This document shows, one piece after another, positions 8,843 to 17,484 of a DNA stretch of 64,000 bases. The translations under genes were made by a program, and so were the position numbers. This DNA is from Achromobacter sp. Marseille-Q4962 (GTDB lineage Bacteria; Pseudomonadota; Gammaproteobacteria; Burkholderiales; Burkholderiaceae_B): NCBI RefSeq assembly GCF_943737005.1, contig NZ_CALSFU010000003.1, forward strand, positions 62,001 to 126,000. Reading direction: 5' to 3'. The notes below the pieces were generated by a model. The model did no database searches and was not told the origin of the DNA. It saw only the letters and a program-made list of their open reading frames with translations. Within the stretch, counting starts at the first letter, position 1; every line of letters starts with the position of its first letter.

Positions 8843-10066
8843 ATGAGCACCAACGCGTCCGCCCTGCCCCTGCCTTCGGCCCTGCCGCCCGTCCAGATCA
8901 ACCGCAAGCCCCTCTTGGCGGCGCTGTTGCTGGTGCTGGCGGGCGCGGCCTACCTGCTGCAAGCCGTGAGCTGGCGGCAAAGCGCCCTCTGGATCGTGGG
9001 CGCGCTGCTCGGCGTCACGCTCTACCATGCGTCATTCGGCTTCACCCAGGCCTGGCGCGTGTTCGTCTCGGACCGCCGCGGCGCCGGCCTGCGCGCGCAG
9101 ATGTTCATGCTGGGCGTGGGCGTGCTGCTGTTTTTCCCCTTCCTGGCGCAGGGCACCCTGTTCGGCCAGCCGGTCAACGGCCTCGTGTCGCCTCCGGGCG
9201 TGTCGGTGCTGCTGGGCGCGTTCCTGTTCGGCATCGGCATGCAGCTGGGCGGCGGCTGCGCCTCGGGCACGCTGTTCGCCGTGGGCGGGGGCAACACCCG
9301 GATGGTGGTCACGCTGCTGTTCTTCATCGTGGGCTCGGTGCTGGGCACGGCGCACTTCGACTGGTGGTCCCACCTGCCCGCGCTGGCGCCCACCTCGCTG
9401 ATCAAGACCTGGGGGCTGGCGCCGGCGCTGGTCGCCAACCTGGCGGTTTTCGCGCTCATCGCCTGGGTAGCCACGCGGCTCGAAAAGCGCCGCCACGGCC
9501 ACGTGATTTCCTTTGCCTCGCGCACCAGCCGCCCGGCCACGCTGCTGCAGGGCCCCTGGCCGCTGCTGTGGGGCGGCGTGGCGCTGGTGGCGCTGAACTT
9601 CGCCACCCTGGCGCTGGCCGGCCGCCCCTGGGGCATCACCTCGGCGTTCGCCCTGTGGGGCGCCAAGACGCTGGACGCGCTGGGCTCCGACGTGGCGACC
9701 TGGACATACTGGACCAGGCAGACAGCGCTCGCGCAGCCGCTGAGCCGCGACGTGACCACGGTCATGGACATCGGGCTGATGCTGGGCGCCCTGGCCGCCG
9801 CCAGCGCCGCGGGCAAATTCGCCCCCGTCTGGAAAGTGCCCGCGCGCTCGCTGGCCGGGGCCGTCATCGGCGGCCTGCTGCTGGGCTATGGCGCGCGCCT
9901 GGCCTTCGGCTGCAATATCGGCGCCTATTTCAGCGGCATCCTGTCGGGCAGCCTGCACGCGTGGCTGTGGCTGCCGGCCGCCTTCGCCGGCAGCGCGCTG
10001 GGCGTGCGCCTGCGCCCGGCCTTCGGCCTGGCGGTGGAAAAAACGCCGCCTGCGTCGAGCTGCTGA
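8843..10066 (+). CDS. YeeE/YedE family sulfur-compound transporter (TsuA-like)
   Basis: 407-residue polytopic membrane protein of the YeeE/YedE family, several of which import thiosulfate or related sulfur species. Both family repeats are visible: GGGCASGTLFAVGGGNTRM near residue 137 and LGYGARLAFGCNIGAYFSG near 350, each with the conserved Cys of the permeation path. It ends in a Cys (SSC). The gene sits alone behind an AT-rich promoter with a perfect palindrome, so it is probably inducible. The next plus-strand gene begins more than 200 nt downstream, after a hairpin. Thiosulfate as substrate is inference. Confidence 0.88.
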   Translation: MSTNASALPLPSALPPVQINRKPLLAALLLVLAGAAYLLQAVSWRQSALWIVGALLGVTLYHASFGFTQAWRVFVSDRRGAGLRAQMFMLGVGVLLFFPFLAQGTLFGQPVNGLVSPPGVSVLLGAFLFGIGMQLGGGCASGTLFAVGGGNTRMVVTLLFFIVGSVLGTAHFDWWSHLPALAPTSLIKTWGLAPALVANLAVFALIAWVATRLEKRRHGHVISFASRTSRPATLLQGPWPLLWGGVALVALNFATLALAGRPWGITSAFALWGAKTLDALGSDVATWTYWTRQTALAQPLSRDVTTVMDIGLMLGALAAASAAGKFAPVWKVPARSLAGAVIGGLLLGYGARLAFGCNIGAYFSGILSGSLHAWLWLPAAFAGSALGVRLRPAFGLAVEKTPPASSC

Positions 10067-10082
10067 AAAACAGAATTCCACG

Positions 10083-10108
10083 AATGGCCCCCGCTCGCGG
10101 GGGCCATT
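10083..10108. terminator. Strong hairpin after the YeeE/YedE gene
   Basis: Perfect 10-bp GC-rich stem (10083-10092 with 10099-10108) and 6-nt loop, but only a weak T-run follows. Possible terminator. Confidence 0.5.
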
Positions 10109-10278
10109 GTCTTGGGCGGCGCCCTGATGCCTTGCAGGCCGCGCCCCGCAAGGCCTGGCGACCGGCAGGCGCCCTGGCGGGGAAGCGCAGCCCCAGCCCC
10201 GGCGCCCCCAGCAACAGCGCCGGGGCCGCTGGCTTCCTGGTGTATGGTTGCAGCATCTCGCCACACGGAGACACGCCC

Positions 10279-11934
10279 ATGCGCTGGATCGCAGGCCGCT
10301 ATACCGCTTTTTTCCTGGTCGCCGCAGGCGCCGTCGTCACGGGCGCGCTGAGCGCCGCGCACACCTCCGCCTGGCTGTGGGCCGCCGTCCCGCTCGGGCT
10401 GCTCGCGCTGCTGGGCGTCTACGACCTGGTCCAGACGCGCCACGCCATCCGGCGCAACTATCCCGTGCTGGGCAATCTGCGGTTCCTCTTCGAATTCATC
10501 CGCCCGGAGATCCGCCAGTATTTCCTGGAAGACGACACGCAGGCCGCGCCCTTCTCCCGCGCCCAGCGCTCCATCGTGTACCAGCGGGCCAAGCGCGAAA
10601 TCGACAAGCGCCCCTTCGGCACGCAGGAAGACGTGTACGGCGACCGCTACGAGTGGATCAACCACTCGCTGTCGCCCACCCACGTCGGCGACACCGATTT
10701 CCGCGTCATGGTCGGCGGCCCCGACTGCCTGCAGCCCTATTCGATGTCGGTGTTCAACATCTCCGCCATGAGCTTCGGGGCGCTGTCGGCCAATGCCGTG
10801 CTGGCGCTCAACGAAGGCGCCCGGCAGGGCGATTTCGCGCACGACACGGGCGAAGGCGGCATCAGCCGCCATCATCGCCAGCCGGGCGGCAGCCTGATCT
10901 GGAACATCGGCTCGGGCTACTTCGGCTGCCGCGACGAGCACGGCGCCTTCTCCGAAGAAGCTTTCGTCAGGAACGCCTGTACGCCGCAGGTGAAGATGAT
11001 CGAGATCAAGCTGTCGCAGGGCGCCAAGCCCGGCCACGGCGGCATTCTGCCGGGCGCGAAGGTCACGCCCGAGATCGCCGAGGCGCGCGGCGTGACGCCC
11101 TGGCAGGACTGCAACTCTCCCGCCAGTCACTCCGCCTTCGACACGCCGATCGGGCTGATGAAGTTCGTGGCCCGGCTGCGCGAACTCTCCGGCGGCAAGC
11201 CCGTGGGATTCAAGCTGTGCGTGGGCCACCCCTGGGAGTGGTTCGCCATCGTCAAGGCCATGCTCGAAACCGGCATCACCCCCGACTTCATCGTGGTGGA
11301 CGGCGCCGAAGGGGGCACCGGCGCGGCGCCCGTGGAATTCGTGGACCACGTCGGCACGCCGCTGCGCGAGGCCCTGCGTCTGGTGCACAACACGCTGGTG
11401 GGCGTCAACCTGCGCGACCGGATCAAGCTGGGCGCCTCCGGCAAGATCATTACCGCTTTCGACATGGCGCGCGTCATGGCGATGGGCGCGGACTGGTGCA
11501 ACGCCGCGCGCGGCTTCATGTTCGCCATCGGCTGCATCCAGGCGCAGGCCTGCCACACCGGCAAATGCCCCACCGGCGTCACCACGCAGGATCCGCTGCG
11601 GCAGCGCGCACTGGTGGTGCCCGACAAGGCCCAGCGCGTGGCCAACTTCCATCGCAACACCCTGCACGCCCTGGCCGAACTGCTGGGCGCCGCCGGCCTC
11701 ACGCATCCGGGGCAGCTCAGGCCGCACCATATCGCCCGGCGCATCTCCCCCAGCGAAATCCGCCTGCTCTCCGCCCTGTTCCCCGAGCTGCGGCCCGGCG
11801 AGCTGCTGCGCGGCGAATTCCGCCATCAGGTGTTCCGCACGGGCTGGGCCATGGCCCAGGCGCATTCCTTCCAGCCGGCCCAGGATCTCGTCAGCGCGCT
11901 GGCGCAGGGCCAGCCGCGGGGCGCGCCCGCCTGA
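10279..11934 (+). CDS. Membrane-anchored FMN-binding glutamate synthase-like protein
   Basis: 551 residues. Two N-terminal hydrophobic helices (about 8-25 and 29-46) precede a glutamate-synthase central and FMN domain. The FMN-barrel elements FIVVDGAEGGTGAAP and the 3Fe-4S cysteine cluster CHTGKCPTG are intact. The glutaminase domain and the C-terminal GXGXG domain of true GltB are absent. These stand-alone GltS-like proteins are widespread and mostly uncharacterised; the fold implies an FMN/Fe-S oxidoreductase at the inner membrane. The reading frame is open far upstream, through the YeeE gene, but the ATG at 10279 follows the intergenic hairpin and begins the membrane helix. Confidence 0.85.
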   Translation: MRWIAGRYTAFFLVAAGAVVTGALSAAHTSAWLWAAVPLGLLALLGVYDLVQTRHAIRRNYPVLGNLRFLFEFIRPEIRQYFLEDDTQAAPFSRAQRSIVYQRAKREIDKRPFGTQEDVYGDRYEWINHSLSPTHVGDTDFRVMVGGPDCLQPYSMSVFNISAMSFGALSANAVLALNEGARQGDFAHDTGEGGISRHHRQPGGSLIWNIGSGYFGCRDEHGAFSEEAFVRNACTPQVKMIEIKLSQGAKPGHGGILPGAKVTPEIAEARGVTPWQDCNSPASHSAFDTPIGLMKFVARLRELSGGKPVGFKLCVGHPWEWFAIVKAMLETGITPDFIVVDGAEGGTGAAPVEFVDHVGTPLREALRLVHNTLVGVNLRDRIKLGASGKIITAFDMARVMAMGADWCNAARGFMFAIGCIQAQACHTGKCPTGVTTQDPLRQRALVVPDKAQRVANFHRNTLHALAELLGAAGLTHPGQLRPHHIARRISPSEIRLLSALFPELRPGELLRGEFRHQVFRTGWAMAQAHSFQPAQDLVSALAQGQPRGAPA

Positions 11935-12052
11935 CGCGCCCCTGCAGCCAGCGCTCAAGCATTCTCGAAAACAATTTCCATGGCGCGGCCGCCCGCGCCC
12001 CGCTCGCGCCATGCCCCGGCCCCCGTGCATGGCGCGCAGCCCGCGGCCGTTC

Positions 12053-12388
12053 CTAGCGGCGGCTGCCCGCCAGCAGGCAGAAGCCCGCCAATATGCCCAC
12101 GAGCGCCGCCAGGCCGACCGATTTCCACGCGTTCTCATGCACATAGTCGTCGGCGCGGGCACGGGCGCGGCGCGCGCGCTCCCGCGCAACCCCTTCCCAT
12201 TCGCCCGCGGAATCGCGCAGGTCCGCAAGCTGGCGCTTCAGGCGCGAACGCGCCGCCTCGATCTCGGAGCCGGTATAGGAAGCCGTCGAACGCAACAGGT
12301 CTTCCGTGCCCGCCAGCAGCTCATGCAAGCTGTCGCTGACCCGCTCGCGATGCAAGGCCATTTCGGCGCGTTGGTGCTTTCGATTCAT
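12053..12388 (-). CDS. DUF883 family protein (ElaB/YqjD-like, tail-anchored)
   Basis: 111 residues. A charged helical body with coiled-coil character (about 1-85) is followed by ENAWKSVGLAALVGILAGFC and a short basic end, the C-terminal membrane anchor with glycine zipper typical of DUF883. E. coli relatives ElaB, YqjD and YgaM are stationary-phase inner-membrane proteins, some binding ribosomes. The ATG has a GGAG site six bases upstream. It converges with the FMN protein. Confidence 0.85.
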   Translation of the reverse strand: MNRKHQRAEMALHRERVSDSLHELLAGTEDLLRSTASYTGSEIEAARSRLKRQLADLRDSAGEWEGVARERARRARARADDYVHENAWKSVGLAALVGILAGFCLLAGSRR

Positions 12389-12701
12389 AGCCGCTCCTTC
12401 AATCCGGTTGCAGGACGGTCCGGCCGCGCGGGCGCAAGCTGCCTGCCGGCGCCGGCGCGAACGCGAACGCGAACCCTTGCAGGCATTGTGGCCCCCAAAT
12501 GCGCCAGCGCGCCCCACGGTTTGGCAACCAGCAGTAAACCGATATTTCAGCGCCGCCCGGCGGCCCGATGCCGGCATCGGCGCCCGCGAATTCGTAAAAG
12601 TCCTTTGCTCGAAAAGCCGGGCGCTTGACACCGCAACCCCTGCGGCAAGCACAATAGACTTTTGCAATGCGCTTCACCGGCCTCGAAAAGGAGCTGAACG
12701 C
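12389..12701. other. Intergenic region between divergent DUF883 gene and egtD
   Basis: 313 bases without a convincing gene. A TTGACA hexamer at 12625-12630 lies upstream of egtD, but no -10 box sits at the right spacing; the AT-rich stretch at 12651-12663 is the nearest candidate. Nothing else recognisable. Confidence 0.5.
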
Positions 12702-13676
12702 ATGGTTTCCCCCTCCGCGCTGCTTGCCTGTCCGCCGACGGAAGCCTCCGCGCCGCGCCTGCCCCGGCAGGCCGACCAGCGCGAGCTGCAGGCCGGGCTG
12801 CTCGACCGGCCCGCCCACATCGACCCCAAGTTCCTCTACGACGCGCTGGGCTCGTCGCTCTTCTCCGCCATCACCCAGCTTCCCGAGTACTACCCCACGC
12901 GCTGCGAAGCCGAGATCTTCGAACGGCACGGCGCGGACATCGCGCGCCACGCCGGCACGGCGCAAACCCTGGTGGACCTGGGCGCTGGCGACTGCGCCAA
13001 GGCCGAGCGCCTGTTTCCCGCCTTGCGCCCGCGGCATTACGTGCCAGTGGACATTTCGGCGGACTACCTGCAGGCCGCCGTGCGGCGGCTGCGGCTTTCG
13101 TATCCCGAGCTGCGCATCACGCCCCTGGGCCAGGATTTCTCGCAATCGCTGAGCCTGCCCGCGGACATCCCGGAAGCCGGCAGGCTTTTTTTCTACCCGG
13201 GCTCCAGCATCGGCAACCTGGATCCCGACGGCGCGCTGGCCATGCTCGAACGCATCCGCGCCTTGTGCCCCGACGGCGGGCTGCTGGTCGGCGTCGATCT
13301 CGTCAAGTCCAGCGCCATCCTGGAGCCGGCCTACGACGACGCGCTGCACCTCACCGCCGCCTTCAACCTGAACCTGCTGCGGCACGTCAACGCCGTGCTG
13401 GACGCCGATTTCGACGTGGACGACTGGCGCCACGTCGCGCTGTTCGACCGCCGGCGCTCCCGCATCGAAATGCACCTGGAAGCCCGCCGGAACGTGCGCG
13501 TCGCCTGGCCGGAAGGAGAACGCCTGTTCGCCGCGGGCGAGCGCATCCATACGGAAAACTCGTACAAGTTCACGCCGCAAGCGTTTACCGCGCTGCTCGA
13601 ACGCGCCGGCTTTGCCAGCGTGCGGCACTGGTCGGACTCGCGCGGCTGGTTCTCGGTGTTCGGCGCCCGCGCCTAG
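12702..13676 (+). CDS. egtD: L-histidine N-alpha-methyltransferase EgtD
   Basis: 324 residues, the usual EgtD length (about 320). The enzyme trimethylates histidine to hercynine using SAM, the first step of ergothioneine synthesis. Seen: the N-terminal KFLYDALGSSLFSAITQLPEYYPTRCE block that contributes to the histidine site, the SAM motif I LVDLGAGDCAKAE, VPVDISADYLQ, the FFYPGSSIGNLDPDGA segment, and the C-terminal IHTENSYKFTPQAF. The start has a strong AAGGAG site. egtB follows after 80 nt, so the two probably form one transcription unit. Confidence 0.95.
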   Translation: MVSPSALLACPPTEASAPRLPRQADQRELQAGLLDRPAHIDPKFLYDALGSSLFSAITQLPEYYPTRCEAEIFERHGADIARHAGTAQTLVDLGAGDCAKAERLFPALRPRHYVPVDISADYLQAAVRRLRLSYPELRITPLGQDFSQSLSLPADIPEAGRLFFYPGSSIGNLDPDGALAMLERIRALCPDGGLLVGVDLVKSSAILEPAYDDALHLTAAFNLNLLRHVNAVLDADFDVDDWRHVALFDRRRSRIEMHLEARRNVRVAWPEGERLFAAGERIHTENSYKFTPQAFTALLERAGFASVRHWSDSRGWFSVFGARA

Positions 13677-13756
13677 GGCCGTCAACGCGCCTCTGGCCCC
13701 CCGCTCCGGCGTCGGAAACAACGCGGCCCGCGCCGCCATGCTCCTGGAGGATCGCG

Positions 13757-15070
13757 ATGGAATCCGCCTGCCTGCTCACCCATGCCGCCGGCGCCGCCCA
13801 GGCTGCCGGCCAACCCGGCCTGCACGAGCAATACGACGCCGTGCGCGCGACCAGCATGACGTTGGCCGCGCCGCTCGGCGCGGAAGACTGCCAGGCGCAG
13901 TCCATGCCCGACTGCAGCCCGGTCAAATGGCACCTGGCCCACACCACCTGGTTTTTCGAGACCTTCCTGCTGAGCCGCTTCCTGCCTTCGCGCGCCGCCT
14001 TCCATCCGCAATACCGCATGCTGTTCAACTCGTACTACAACGCGATCGGCGACAAGCATCCGCGGCCCCAGCGCGGGCTGCTCACGCGCCCCGCCCTGGC
14101 GGAGATCCTGGAGTACCGCCGGCACGTGGACGAAGGCATGCGCGCCCTCATCGGCCGCCTGGGCGGAGAGCCGGCCTTCGACGCGCTGCTGGCGCTCGGA
14201 CTGAACCACGAACAGCAGCACCAGGAGCTGATCCTCACCGACGTCAAGCACCTCTTCCATGCCAATCCGCTGCGGCCCGCCTACGCGCCCGCCGGCTCGC
14301 CGGCGCTGCCGCCCGGCACGCCGGCGGGCTGGACGCGCTTTGACGGCGGCGCGACGCGCATCGGCCACGACGGCACGGGCTTCGCCTTCGACAACGAGGG
14401 GCCGGCGCACGAGGTGCTGCTGCAGCCCTACTACCTGGCCGACAGGCTGGTAACCCAGCACGAATACCTCGAATTCATCCGCGACGGCGGCTACCGCCGG
14501 CCTGAGCTCTGGCTTTCGTTGGGATGGGAACGCGTGTGCGCCGAAGGCTGGGAGGCCCCGCTGTACTGGCACGGCCAGCGCGACCAGTGGCGCGTCTTCA
14601 CCCTGCACGGCATGCAGGAGCTGGAATTGCAGGCCCCTGTCACTCATGTCAGCTACTACGAGGCCGACGCCTACGCGCGCTGGGCGCGCGTGCGTCTGCC
14701 GCGCGAAGCCGAATGGGAGCATGCCTGCCGGCGCCTGCCCGCCAGCGTGCACGCCTTGCGCGCCAACCTGCTCGAAAGCGGACACCTGGATCCGCGCCCC
14801 GCCCCGCCGCGCAAGGAACACCGCGGCCCGGTGCAGATGTACGGCGACACCTGGGAATGGACCTGCAGCGCCTACGGCGCCTATCCGGGATTCCGGCCCG
14901 ATCCCGGCGCCGTCGGCGAGTACAACGGCAAATTCATGTGCAACCAGTACGTGCTGCGCGGCGGCTCCTGCGCCACCCCGCGCGGCCACCTGCGGCCCAG
15001 TTACCGCAACTTCTTCCCGCCCGAGGCGCGCTGGCAGTTCACCGGCATCCGGCTCGCCCGCGACGCCTAG
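13757..15070 (+). CDS. egtB: Ergothioneine biosynthesis sulfoxide synthase EgtB
   Basis: 437 residues. An N-terminal DinB-like domain carries the iron-binding histidines (His62 in WHLAHTTW, plus HEQQH at 151-155). A C-terminal formylglycine-generating-enzyme (sulfatase-modifying factor) domain includes WEWTCSAYGAYPGF and VLRGGSCATPRGHLRPSYRNF. EgtB is a non-heme iron oxygenase joining hercynine to a thiol donor, gamma-glutamylcysteine or cysteine, through C-S bond formation and sulfoxidation. No egtA, egtC or egtE homolog lies in the window; the donor cannot be told from sequence alone. A TGGAGG site precedes the ATG. Confidence 0.93.
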   Translation: MESACLLTHAAGAAQAAGQPGLHEQYDAVRATSMTLAAPLGAEDCQAQSMPDCSPVKWHLAHTTWFFETFLLSRFLPSRAAFHPQYRMLFNSYYNAIGDKHPRPQRGLLTRPALAEILEYRRHVDEGMRALIGRLGGEPAFDALLALGLNHEQQHQELILTDVKHLFHANPLRPAYAPAGSPALPPGTPAGWTRFDGGATRIGHDGTGFAFDNEGPAHEVLLQPYYLADRLVTQHEYLEFIRDGGYRRPELWLSLGWERVCAEGWEAPLYWHGQRDQWRVFTLHGMQELELQAPVTHVSYYEADAYARWARVRLPREAEWEHACRRLPASVHALRANLLESGHLDPRPAPPRKEHRGPVQMYGDTWEWTCSAYGAYPGFRPDPGAVGEYNGKFMCNQYVLRGGSCATPRGHLRPSYRNFFPPEARWQFTGIRLARDA

Positions 15071-15104
15071 AAAAACGGCGCGGAAAAATTTCGGGGCCGC
15101 CCTG

Positions 15105-15134
15105 TTGCATGGCATTTTTCTTTCGTGCTAGAAT
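15105..15134 (+). promoter_or_regulatory. Sigma-70-type promoter of tRNA-Met
   Basis: TTGCAT (15105-15110), 18-nt spacer, TAGAAT (15129-15134). The predicted start lies about 75 nt before the tRNA. Confidence 0.65.
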
Positions 15135-15215
15135 TTCTTTCTTCGTTAGCCAGGGCCGCCATTTAGCGGGTCAGCTCATAGCGGATCGTTGATCGCGGGC
15201 CGGGCAAGAACGAAT

Positions 15216-15292
15216 GGCGCATTAGCTCAGCCGGTTAGAGCGACGGAATCATAATCCGCAGGTCCCCTGTTCGAATCAGGGATGCGCCACCA
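15216..15292 (+). tRNA. tRNA-Met (anticodon CAT), elongator type
   Basis: 77 nt with encoded CCA. The acceptor GGCGCAT pairs with ATGCGCC; the anticodon CAT is at 15250-15252. The first acceptor pair is Watson-Crick, which excludes the initiator. The anticodon arm resembles betaproteobacterial elongator Met rather than lysidine-modified tRNA-Ile2. An A-C mismatch is seen at the top of the anticodon stem. Confidence 0.9.
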
Positions 15293-15305
15293 AGGAATAC
15301 CGAAG

Positions 15306-15329
15306 CGCCCACGCGAGTGGGCGTTTTTT
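15306..15329 (+). terminator. Intrinsic terminator after tRNA-Met
   Basis: 7-bp stem CGCCCAC / GTGGGCG with GCGA tetraloop, followed by T6. Confidence 0.88.
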
Positions 15330-15469
15330 CTTTGTCTGACGTTTTTCTTTGTCTGGCGCTTTCGTTGCCGGGGCTTTCCGTCAGGGGCTCTTGAACCCTG
15401 CCCGCGCGAAAACGCCGGGTGCCCCAGCCCTGGGAGCCCCAAGAGCCCCTTCCGGGCCACGCCCCTCCC

Positions 15470-16300
15470 CTACGCCTTCCTGTTTCCCACCCCGAAGCAA
15501 TGCTCGGCCGCCGGAAACGCGCCGGCGCGCACGTCTTGCGCGTAGCGCGCCGCGGCCCCGGAAATCTCGGCGCCCAGTTGCGCGTATTGCCTGACGAAGC
15601 GCGGCACGCGCGCGCCGGACATGCCCAGCATGTCGTCGACCACCAGGATCTGTCCGTCGCAGGCCGGCGAGGCGCCGATGCCGATCACGGGGATGCGCAG
15701 GGCCTCGGTCACCTGACGGGCGACCGGCTCGGCGGTGCACTCGACCACCAGGGCAAAGGCACCGGCGGCTTCGAGCGCCCGTGCGTCGCTCACGATGCGC
15801 GCGCCGCGGTCGCTCTGCATGCCCTGCGCCTTGTAGCCGCCCACGGCATGGACCTGCTGCGGCATCAGGCCGATATGGCTGACCACCGGCACGCCGCGCG
15901 TCGCCAGGAAGTGCACGGTATCGGCCATTTCCGCACCGCCCTCGAGCTTGACGGCCTGCGCCCCGGTTTCGGCCAGGACGCGGGCGGATGCCTCGAAAGC
16001 CTGTGCGGGAGATGCCTGGTAACTGCCGAACGGCAGATCCACCACCACGCAAGCCAGCGAAGAACCGCGCACCACGGCCGCTCCGTGCGCGATCATCATA
16101 TCCAGCGTCACGCCCAGGGTGCTGGGCAGCCCGTACACCACCATGCCGAGCGAATCGCCGACCAGCAGCAGGTCCGCATGCGGATCGAGCAGGCGGGCCA
16201 TGGGCGCGGTGTACGCCGTCAGTGCCACCACTTTGCCCGGCCCCTTGGCCTGGCGGATGTCAGGAATGGTCTTGCGCGTCTGCGCTTGCTGTGCGCTCAT
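15470..16300 (-). CDS. panB: 3-methyl-2-oxobutanoate hydroxymethyltransferase (ketopantoate synthase)
   Basis: 276-residue TIM-barrel enzyme that transfers a hydroxymethyl group from 5,10-methylene-tetrahydrofolate to 2-oxoisovalerate, the first committed step of pantothenate and CoA synthesis. Visible signatures: [15 protein letters not shown], the metal-binding loop [30 protein letters not shown], the catalytic Glu in VVECTAEPV, and [20 protein letters not shown]. It stands alone here; panC is not in the window. Confidence 0.95.
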   Translation of the reverse strand: MSAQQAQTRKTIPDIRQAKGPGKVVALTAYTAPMARLLDPHADLLLVGDSLGMVVYGLPSTLGVTLDMMIAHGAAVVRGSSLACVVVDLPFGSYQASPAQAFEASARVLAETGAQAVKLEGGAEMADTVHFLATRGVPVVSHIGLMPQQVHAVGGYKAQGMQSDRGARIVSDARALEAAGAFALVVECTAEPVARQVTEALRIPVIGIGASPACDGQILVVDDMLGMSGARVPRFVRQYAQLGAEISGAAARYAQDVRAGAFPAAEHCFGVGNRKA

Positions 16301-16400
16301 GGCTCCCCCCGGATCGCGGTTCGTCGAAACCGCCTATGGTAGCGTCGAGCCGCCCGCCGGCGCCGGAGGACCATCAGCCGGATCCGACGAGAGGCCGGCC

Positions 16401-17303
16401 TCAGCTGTCCCGGCGGCGGCCGCCCCAGGTCGCGCACAGGCTGGCCACGAAAGCGCCCACCAGCATGGAGGCGAAACCCCAGAGCGCAAGCGCCGCGGCG
16501 GTCTTGCGGGCCGCGTCGGCGGCCTCTTTGGCCTTCTGCCTGGCTTCGTCCGCGGCCTGCCTGGCCTCCTGCATTGCCTGGTCGACCCGTTTTTGCGCGG
16601 CCTGCGGATCGAGCCCGGCCTGCGCGGCCACGACCTTGGCCACGTAGTCGCGGTCTTGCTGCGTCATGTCGCCGCGGGCCACGCTCACCGCCACGATGCG
16701 CGCGACCTCGGCGCGGGCTGCGTTCCGGTCGCCCGCGGCGTCCGGCTGCCCGAACCGCAACAGCGTGTCGGCCAGGTATCCCGCCGACCGCTCCATGCCG
16801 CCTCCCGACGCCGCGGCCCCGGCCGCGGCGGTCGCGGCCATGCCGGCGCCGGCGGCGACCGACACCCCGACCTTGGCCGCGCCCGACGCCAGCGTGGCCA
16901 GGGCGGAGCCCAGCAGCGCGGCGCTCACGACCGCGCTCAGTGCCCACACCAGGAAGCCGTGGGCGGTGTCGCGGAAATACACCTCGTCGGAATGCGCGTC
17001 CGCCCATTTGGTGCGCAGCCGGCCCGCCACATAGCCGCCGATGCCGTAGGCCACGATCTGCGTGAAGAAGGTCCATCCGATGAGGCCGGCGCCGACGGCG
17101 GGCGCCGAGGCCCCTTCGCCCGCCCACGGCGACACCGAAAGAAACCCGAGGCCGGCGCCGCCGGCGAACAGCGCGAGCGAGAGCGCGGCGGCAATGACGG
17201 CGCCCGCGAACACCGCGGCCCATGACACCGCCGAGCGTGCCGATTCCGGGGGAGCAAGACTGGCGCCATAGGGGTGCGTGCCAGCGCAAGAGGCGTTTTC
17301 CAT
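16401..17303 (-). CDS. Membrane protein of unknown function with C-terminal coiled coil
   Basis: 300 residues. Two hydrophobic segments with glycine/alanine zippers (about 24-50 and 70-95) and a third (about 115-165) are followed by a soluble region ending in a charged Ala/Glu/Lys heptad-like helix (about 230-270) and a last membrane helix ALALWGFASMLVGAFVASLC. I do not recognise a named family. Two ATGs lie six bases apart; the second (17303) was chosen because the AAGGA site then has a six-base spacing. It is the last of a run of small minus-strand genes (17671 to 16401), each with a good ribosome-binding site. Confidence 0.7.
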   Translation of the reverse strand: MENASCAGTHPYGASLAPPESARSAVSWAAVFAGAVIAAALSLALFAGGAGLGFLSVSPWAGEGASAPAVGAGLIGWTFFTQIVAYGIGGYVAGRLRTKWADAHSDEVYFRDTAHGFLVWALSAVVSAALLGSALATLASGAAKVGVSVAAGAGMAATAAAGAAASGGGMERSAGYLADTLLRFGQPDAAGDRNAARAEVARIVAVSVARGDMTQQDRDYVAKVVAAQAGLDPQAAQKRVDQAMQEARQAADEARQKAKEAADAARKTAAALALWGFASMLVGAFVASLCATWGGRRRDS

Positions 17304-17355
17304 GGTCATTCCTTCTTCATCTTCAGGTAGGTAAGAACGGCGACGGCGCAGGAAC

Positions 17356-17430
17356 TCAATGCCAGAACAGGGCCAGCAGGATGATGATGGGAATGGGAAC
17401 GCCCAGCAGCCAAAGCAGAATGGCGCGCAT
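17356..17430 (-). CDS. 24-residue single-pass membrane peptide
   Basis: A 24-codon gene with a near-perfect GGAGG ribosome-binding site five bases before its ATG. The product begins MRAILLWLLGVPIP, continues with an Ile/Leu-only stretch and ends LFWH, so almost the whole peptide is one hydrophobic helix with a single Arg at position 2. Similar tiny hydrophobic peptides occur in stress-related loci of other Proteobacteria, from memory and unverified. It lies between the P/D-rich small gene and the membrane protein gene, in the same direction. The function is unknown. Confidence 0.65.
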   Translation of the reverse strand: MRAILLWLLGVPIPIIILLALFWH

Positions 17431-17484
17431 GATTGCCTCCTTGGAAAAATGGAAAAAAGGAACATCCCGCCCGGCGGGCGGGAT

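Noticed and set aside
8788-11934. A 1048-codon plus-strand open frame spanning the YeeE/YedE gene and the FMN protein
   Set aside because: Only the part from 10279 has protein-like composition. The rest is an out-of-frame read of the YeeE gene, kept open by high GC, and an intergenic hairpin separates the genes.
12625-12660. Canonical promoter upstream of egtD
   Set aside because: TTGACA is present but the only -10-like sequences lie 20 or 24 bases away, outside normal spacing.
15216-15292. tRNA-Ile2 (lysidine-modified CAT) instead of tRNA-Met
   Set aside because: The anticodon arm and surrounding bases resemble betaproteobacterial elongator tRNA-Met, not the usual Ile2 stem sequence; not fully excluded.
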